Below are positions 58,437 to 64,000 of a DNA stretch of 64,000 nucleotides, piece after piece. How positions within the stretch are numbered: the stretch's first letter is position 1; each line of letters opens with the position of its first letter. The DNA comes from Granulicella sp. (GTDB taxonomy: Bacteria; Acidobacteriota; Terriglobia; Terriglobales; Acidobacteriaceae), in the NCBI GenBank assembly GCA_025357875.1, contig JANYLK010000055.1:62001-126000 (forward strand), read 5' to 3'. The notes beneath the pieces are model-generated. The model saw only the letters and a list, made by a program, of their open reading frames with translations. It searched no databases and was not told the DNA's origin. The position numbers and the translations under genes are program-made.

Positions 58437-61219
58437 GTCTCTTTTGCGACTCGCAAGGAGCGCCAGAGTTGCGCAGCCCCGTCCGCATATCGTTTGCATT
58501 CATCTGCTTCGCTGCTTCCCTGTCATTCGCCCAGTCACCGCTTCTTGCGCTGGATCAGCCGACTGCGGCCAGCGATTTTGCAATTGCGGCGAACGCCAGC
58601 GCGACTGCAATTTACGTAGCGCCGCAGAATCCCGACACCGTGCGGGTTGCGGCGGAGGCGTTCGCTTCGGACGTAGAAAAAGTCACTGGCACGAAGCCAA
58701 GCGTGCTAACTTCCCTCACTAAACCGCTGCCTGCGAACCTGATCATGGTCGGCGTGCTCGGTAAGTCGCCGGAGATCGATGGCCTCGTCACAACCCACAA
58801 GCTCAACGCAGATGGCGTCGCAGGCAAGTGGGAGTCCGCACTGACCACCGTGGTCGAGACACCGATGCGTGGTGTGCAAAGCGCGCTCGTCATCGCCGGA
58901 TCGGATCGCCGCGGTGCAGCCTACGCGTTGTTCACGCTGTCTCGGCAGATGGGAGTCTCGCCCTGGACATGGTGGGCCGATGTACCCATCGCGCATCACG
59001 ACGCTATCTATATACACGCGGGTCTGCATATTCAACCGCCGCCATCGGTCGACTATCGCGGGATATTTCTGAATGATGAGGACTGGAGCCTGCGCACGTG
59101 GGCCGCTAAGAAGATGGACCCGGAAGTGGATAGCGCCCGCGGCACTGGAGAACCAGCAAAGGGCAACATCGGACCGCACACCTATGAGCGCATCTTCGAA
59201 CTGTTGCTGCGGTTACATGCAAACTCACTGTGGCCGGCGATGCATCCTGGCTCGCTCGCTTTCAACGCGGTCGCTGAGAACGCGAAGCTCGCGGACCAGT
59301 GGGGCATCGTGATGGGCTCGTCGCACTCAGAGGCACTGCTGCGCAACAACGTTGGCGAGTGGAACGAGAAGACGGACGGACCTTGGAATTATCAGACCAA
59401 CGCACCTGCGATGAACGCATATTGGGACAAGCGGCTGGTAGAGAATGGCAAGTTCGAAAACTTCTACACGGTCGGTTTGCGCGGCGTGCATGACTCCGGG
59501 CTTGAGGCTACCGGCTCGCCGCAGGTGAAGGCGAAACTGGTGGAAGATGTATTGGCGGAGCAGCGCAGACTGCTGTCTGCACGCGTGAATCCGCGTGTGG
59601 CGAGGGTGCCGCAGATACTCTGGCTGTATAAGGAGTCACTCGATCTCTACCGCGTGGGGATGAAGGTGCCCGACGACGTGACGCTCGGCTGGACCGACGA
59701 CAACTACGGGTACATTCGCGAACTTCCAAACGCCGCGGAACAGAAGCGCGCGGGCGGCTCAGGCGTTTACTACCACGTGTCTTACTGGGGCGCGCCGCAC
59801 GATTACCTGTGGCTGTGCACCACGCCGCCCGCGCTCATCCGCGAAGAGCTGACCAAGGCATATGACCACGGCGCACGGCGGTATTGGATCCTCAACGTCG
59901 GTGATCTGAAGCCTGCGGAGATCGACATCGACTACTTCATGCAGCTCGCCACCGACGAGCCCACGATGGCCGCAATGTCGCAACGTGAATTCTTAACGCA
60001 GTGGTTCGCGGAACAATTCGGAGCTACAAATCCGGGTGCCCCAGGTTCGACAGACTCATCGTCGACTTTGGGATCTCACATCGCCGACGTGATGATGCGC
60101 TACTACGCGCTCAACTTCATTCGCAAGCCGGAGTTCATGGGGTTCAACGGCTACAACGATGGCATCAATCGCACGGCGTTCAACCCGCTGGCATGGCCGA
60201 GCAACGGACAGCCAGACCAGAATCACGCCCGCACCGCCGAAGGGTCCAGCCTGCGCGAAGAAGAACGCAAAATCGCGAAGGCCCTTCCAAAGCAGGATGC
60301 GTCTGCCTTCTTTGAGCTGGTCGGTTATCCGATCGAGGCCTCGGCCGCGATGAATGAAAAGTTCCTTGCCACCGATCTCACCTATCTTGAAGCAGCCCGC
60401 CTGGACGCGGATGCGTTGCAAGCCGACGTCGCCCACGCCCACGCTGCCTACGAGACGATTCAAACACTGACAGCAAAGTACAACGCGATCGAAGGCGGCA
60501 AGTGGGATGGCATGATGTCTTCCGCGCCGCGTGAGCGCCATGTATTCGAGATGCCGCAGACGGCCGCTCTGGGCACCGCGCTCCAGATCCAACCGAAGTA
60601 CTGGGGCGAGGACAAGTTTCCTCTGACCAGCGCACCGTCCAACGCTGGATTTATCGAGCAATCCGGCAGTGTCTCGATCAACGCCGCCCACTTCACACGC
60701 AAGCACGATGGGAACGTCGCACACTGGAACATCCTTGCCGACCTCGGCATCTCCGGCGATTCTGTGATGTATGGAGCGCCCGGTATGCTCGCGAACGTCG
60801 ACACAGCCAACGCAACTGCAGGCGCGCAGGATTCTCCTTCGCTCGAGTACGACTTCATCACCGTCAGCAATGCGCCCGCCATGCTGACGCTGCACCTGCT
60901 GCCTACGTTCGCGGTCGACTCCGATCATCATCTGCGCTACGCGGTTGCGCTGGACGGCGGCGCTGCGTTCGAACTCGATTTGACCCCGGCTGCAAATCTG
61001 AGAAAATCTTCCGGCGCAGGCGATGGGCCGAGCGACTCGGGCTGGGCGGAGAATGTGTTGCGCAACTCCGCCATTGCGACCATTCCGCTAGGCCTGCTCG
61101 CGCCCGGCAGACACACGTTGCGGCTGCTTTATCGCGACCCCGGCGTTGTGTTCGAACACATCGTTCTCACCCTTCCGGGCGCACCGCCTGCGTATCCCGT
61201 GCCTCCGGAGACGCGCTGA
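58433..61219 (+). CDS. GH115 glycoside hydrolase (alpha-glucuronidase family)
   Basis: '[21 protein letters not shown]', '[28 protein letters not shown]', '[16 protein letters not shown]', '[12 protein letters not shown]', '[16 protein letters not shown]'. GTG start overlapping moaD-like stop. Confidence 0.92.
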   Translation: MSLFCDSQGAPELRSPVRISFAFICFAASLSFAQSPLLALDQPTAASDFAIAANASATAIYVAPQNPDTVRVAAEAFASDVEKVTGTKPSVLTSLTKPLPANLIMVGVLGKSPEIDGLVTTHKLNADGVAGKWESALTTVVETPMRGVQSALVIAGSDRRGAAYALFTLSRQMGVSPWTWWADVPIAHHDAIYIHAGLHIQPPPSVDYRGIFLNDEDWSLRTWAAKKMDPEVDSARGTGEPAKGNIGPHTYERIFELLLRLHANSLWPAMHPGSLAFNAVAENAKLADQWGIVMGSSHSEALLRNNVGEWNEKTDGPWNYQTNAPAMNAYWDKRLVENGKFENFYTVGLRGVHDSGLEATGSPQVKAKLVEDVLAEQRRLLSARVNPRVARVPQILWLYKESLDLYRVGMKVPDDVTLGWTDDNYGYIRELPNAAEQKRAGGSGVYYHVSYWGAPHDYLWLCTTPPALIREELTKAYDHGARRYWILNVGDLKPAEIDIDYFMQLATDEPTMAAMSQREFLTQWFAEQFGATNPGAPGSTDSSSTLGSHIADVMMRYYALNFIRKPEFMGFNGYNDGINRTAFNPLAWPSNGQPDQNHARTAEGSSLREEERKIAKALPKQDASAFFELVGYPIEASAAMNEKFLATDLTYLEAARLDADALQADVAHAHAAYETIQTLTAKYNAIEGGKWDGMMSSAPRERHVFEMPQTAALGTALQIQPKYWGEDKFPLTSAPSNAGFIEQSGSVSINAAHFTRKHDGNVAHWNILADLGISGDSVMYGAPGMLANVDTANATAGAQDSPSLEYDFITVSNAPAMLTLHLLPTFAVDSDHHLRYAVALDGGAAFELDLTPAANLRKSSGAGDGPSDSGWAENVLRNSAIATIPLGLLAPGRHTLRLLYRDPGVVFEHIVLTLPGAPPAYPVPPETR
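60030..60080. repeat. Possible degenerate REP-like element inside GH115 CDS
   Basis: ccgGGTGCCCCAggttcgacagactcatcgtcgacttTGGGATctcac; shares outer motif with maf-type repeat. Confidence 0.4.
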
Positions 61220-61324
61220 CACCCTCCTCTCCATTTTGTCGCGACTGGCTGATGTCAAGGTGTGTCAGCCGTAGTCTGCTACGCTCGTCTTACCGCACGA
61301 GAAATTCTCCAGAGGAAAATCCTG

Positions 61325-63106
61325 ATGATGTCTGTTCGCACGCTTGCGTCGTGGAGTTGTTTTACGTTTGCCCTTGCAGCGCTGTCGCTGCCAGTCGTTG
61401 CGGCCGATAAAGACCATCCCAAAACCGCCGCGCCGGCCAAGCCCGAGGTCCCGGAATATTACGGTCCGCAGCCCGCGCTGGAAAAGCTCGATCTCACCAT
61501 GTATGCGCGCATCCGCGAAGAAGGTCTGCGGCACTCGCACGTGATGCAGTTCGCTGAGTCGCTGAACGACGGCATCGGACCACGCCTGACTGGTTCGCCC
61601 AACATGGCGAAGGCGAACGCGTGGACACGCGACACGCTGACCAAGATCGGACTCGCGAATGCACGGCTGGAGGATTGGGGTGAGTTTGGCATGGGCTGGC
61701 AGCAGGTGAATACGTGGGTGCGCATGGTCTCGCCCGATGCGGAGCCGATGTGGGCGCAGGCCGCGCCCTGGTCACCCGCGACCAATGGCCCAATCGCCGG
61801 AGAAGTCGTCTTCATCGATCTGGTGAAGACGCCAACGCTCGATTCCTACGCGGGCAAGTTGAAAGGCAAGATCGTGCTGCTGGGTGCGACGCGGCCGACG
61901 CCCGATGTCACCGACGCGTCTTTTCATCGCTACACGGATGCAGAGTTGAAAAATATGGAGTCGTCCCCGGTGCCGTTGCAGCCGGGAGTGCAGCCGAATC
62001 GGGATGCACTGATGGCGCGGATGAAGTTGAGTCAGGCGCGCACCGAGGCAGTAAAGAAGATGGCAGCTGAAGGGGTGCTTGCGATCCTGACGCCGAGCCG
62101 CGACAGCAGCGGTGGTGGGGGCACCGGAATCATCTTCGACGACAACGGAGCGGACCTGGCGCAGAGTGCGCAGAAGAAAGAGAATGCGGTAGCGGTGCCG
62201 AATGCCGTCATGATGATCGAGCACTACAACCGCCTGGTGCGCATGGTGCAGAACCACGTGCCGGTGACGCTGGAGGTGAACATCGATGCGAAGTTCACCG
62301 GCGATCACGAACATGGCTACAACACGGTCGCGGAGATTCCCGGCACCGATCCGACGCTGAAGGACCAGGTGGTGATGGTGGGCGGGCATCTCGACAGCTG
62401 GATCTCGGGGACGGGCGCGACCGACAACGGTGCGGGTTCGGCGGTCGCGATGGAGGCGGTGCGCATCCTGAAGGCGCTCGACATCAAGCCGCGCCGAACC
62501 ATCCGTATCGCACTGTGGTCGGGTGAAGAACAAGGAATCTATGGATCGCAGGGCTATGCCAAGCAGCACTTCGGCACATTCGCGGAACCGACTCCGCCGG
62601 AGCCCGCAAGTCTTCCAGCCTATATGCGGCGCAAGGGCGCACTGACGACGACCAAGGAGTGGGAGACGCTCGATGCCTACTACAACCTGGATAATGGGAC
62701 GGGCCGTGTGCGCGGAGTTTACACGCAGGAGAATCAGCCGATCGGCCCGATCTTTGCGCAGTGGATTGCGCCGCTAAAGGATCTTGGTGTCTCGACCATC
62801 AGCTATCAGAACACCGGCGGCACCGATCATCTCTCGTTCGACGCGATGGGTCTGCCGGGATTCCAATTCATCCAGGATCCGATGGACTATGAGACGCGCA
62901 CGCATCACTCCGACATGGACACAGTCGATCGTCTGCACGCACCGGATCTGGCGCAGGCCGCGGTTGTCGAGGCCATCTTCCTCTACAACACCAGCGAACG
63001 CGATGAGATGATGCCGCGCAAACCCTTCCCCCATCCTGAAAAGGAAAATGAGCGCACAACTCCGATCCCGGATATCTATCCGAACGCAGTAGTTCCCGCG
63101 AAGTAA
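61325..63106 (+). CDS. M28 family metallopeptidase with PA domain-like segment, secreted
   Basis: Signal peptide; 'QVVMVGGHLDSWISGTGATDNGAGSAVAMEAVRIL', 'IRIALWSGEEQGIYGSQGYAKQHF', 'DYETRTHHSDMDTVDRL'. Confidence 0.93.
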   Translation: MMSVRTLASWSCFTFALAALSLPVVAADKDHPKTAAPAKPEVPEYYGPQPALEKLDLTMYARIREEGLRHSHVMQFAESLNDGIGPRLTGSPNMAKANAWTRDTLTKIGLANARLEDWGEFGMGWQQVNTWVRMVSPDAEPMWAQAAPWSPATNGPIAGEVVFIDLVKTPTLDSYAGKLKGKIVLLGATRPTPDVTDASFHRYTDAELKNMESSPVPLQPGVQPNRDALMARMKLSQARTEAVKKMAAEGVLAILTPSRDSSGGGGTGIIFDDNGADLAQSAQKKENAVAVPNAVMMIEHYNRLVRMVQNHVPVTLEVNIDAKFTGDHEHGYNTVAEIPGTDPTLKDQVVMVGGHLDSWISGTGATDNGAGSAVAMEAVRILKALDIKPRRTIRIALWSGEEQGIYGSQGYAKQHFGTFAEPTPPEPASLPAYMRRKGALTTTKEWETLDAYYNLDNGTGRVRGVYTQENQPIGPIFAQWIAPLKDLGVSTISYQNTGGTDHLSFDAMGLPGFQFIQDPMDYETRTHHSDMDTVDRLHAPDLAQAAVVEAIFLYNTSERDEMMPRKPFPHPEKENERTTPIPDIYPNAVVPAK

Positions 63107-63109
63107 GCG

Positions 63110-63592
63110 CTACGTCGAAGGAAGTTCCGCGAGAAGCTCCGCGATGGTTTGCCCGGACTCTGGGTGAACCATCGCGGGCGCAATCTCGGCGAGTGGTTCC
63201 AGGACGAAGCGGCGCTCGGCCATCGCGGGATGAGGCAGCGTTAGTTCTGGAGTCGCAAGCACCACGTCGCCCATCAGCAGCAGGTCGAGATCGATGATGC
63301 GTGGTCCTTTCTTGATTGCGATCGATCGGTCAGCGCGGCCCATCTCGCGTTCAATGTCAAGCAGCGCGTGCATAAGCTGCATCGGCTGCAGTTCGGTTTC
63401 CAGCAGCATTGCCGCGTTGCGGAATCTTGGCTGCGCGGTGTAGCCCACGGGCGCGGTGTCGTAGAACGACGAGACGGCCCGCACATCGCCGAGCAGGGCA
63501 ACACGCTTCGCTGCTTCGCGCAGATTAGCTTCGCGATCTCCCCACGACGAGGCAAGGTTTGAGCCCAGCGCGAGAGCAGCGACGCGTCTCAT
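63110..63592 (-). CDS. folK: 2-amino-4-hydroxy-6-hydroxymethyldihydropteridine pyrophosphokinase
   Basis: 'ALALGSNLASSWGDREANLREA', 'RFRNAAMLLETELQPMQLMHALLDIEREMGR', 'KKGPRIIDLDLLLMGD'. Start at 63592; track start 63952 includes overlapping GNAT region. Confidence 0.93.
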   Translation of the reverse strand: MRRVAALALGSNLASSWGDREANLREAAKRVALLGDVRAVSSFYDTAPVGYTAQPRFRNAAMLLETELQPMQLMHALLDIEREMGRADRSIAIKKGPRIIDLDLLLMGDVVLATPELTLPHPAMAERRFVLEPLAEIAPAMVHPESGQTIAELLAELPST

Positions 63593-64000
63593 TGCGACAC
63601 CGGGGCGAGCCGCTTCTCGTAGCAGAGGAAACGCAGCCCCGGGCGGAAGTCGAGGCTGATCTCCCCGGCCAGCGTGTAGCCGAGTTTGGGAATCAGTCGC
63701 TGTGTCGCAGGGTTCGCAGTGTTGGTGTCGACGCGCAGCACGGAGATTTTGCGCTCGCGTGCTACAGCTTCTGCCTGCTGCATCAGTGCGCTCGCAATAC
63801 CAGCGCCGCGATACTCCGGGTCTACGGCCAGGCGGTGGACGACGATTGCCGGCTCCTCGATATCCCAACCAACCTGCGTGTATTCCGGTGACTGATCGGT
63901 GGTGATCGCGGCGACTCCTGCGACAACGCCTTCCGCCGGCTCGGCGATCCATAGCTCTGACCGTTCGATGTCGCGCGCGAAGACTTGCTCATTGGGATAA
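63589..64000 (-). CDS. GNAT family N-acetyltransferase, partial at right edge
   Basis: Minus frame '...IVVHRLAVDPEYRGAGIASALMQQAEAVARERKISVLRVDTNTANPATQRLIPKLGYTLAGEI...FLCYEKRLAPVSQ'; ATGA overlap with folK. Confidence 0.85.
   Translation of the reverse strand, partial: YPNEQVFARDIERSELWIAEPAEGVVAGVAAITTDQSPEYTQVGWDIEEPAIVVHRLAVDPEYRGAGIASALMQQAEAVARERKISVLRVDTNTANPATQRLIPKLGYTLAGEISLDFRPGLRFLCYEKRLAPVSQ

Noticed and set aside
63593-63952. N-terminal 120 aa of the track ORF containing folK
   Set aside because: Arg-rich out-of-frame reading of the GNAT gene; folK starts at 63592 with an ATGA overlap.

Overview
The 64 kb window looks like an Acidobacteria (Terriglobia/Acidobacteriaceae-like) chromosome, judged from Oar/CarA-like TonB receptors, CRTAC1+TPR partners, PEP-CTERM proteins and dispersed REP-like palindromes. 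No rRNA, tRNA, CRISPR array, phage or transposase was recognised. Main content: (1) ~1-16.2 kb, a glycan locus with GH3, two GH30, LacI regulator, CRTAC1/FG-GAP protein, TPR protein, TonB-dependent receptor and MFS transporter; a shared CAAACGTTTG-type palindrome precedes or overlaps three of these genes. (2) Housekeeping genes: dciA-like, gatCA, tgt, greA, maf, folK, mutarotase, CDP-alcohol phosphatidyltransferase. (3) Regulators: two response regulators and a Crp/Fnr protein. (4) A stand-alone type III PKS and two PEP-CTERM proteins. (5) GH79, VapBC-like, MoaD/ThiS, GH115 and M28 peptidase genes near the right end. The most interesting observations are: in-frame capture of REP-like palindromic repeats inside conserved proteins (Maf with a REP pair plus 45-bp tandem repeat; an alpha/beta hydrolase; possibly GH115); a matrixin-like secreted protein whose zinc motif appears fully replaced (RAFGRVLGLGWS) while the Met-turn is kept; the putative LacI glycan regulon; and an orphan minus-strand terminator next to a hairpin-rich noncoding region upstream of the type III PKS. 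All assignments come from reading translations and motifs; no database search was run.
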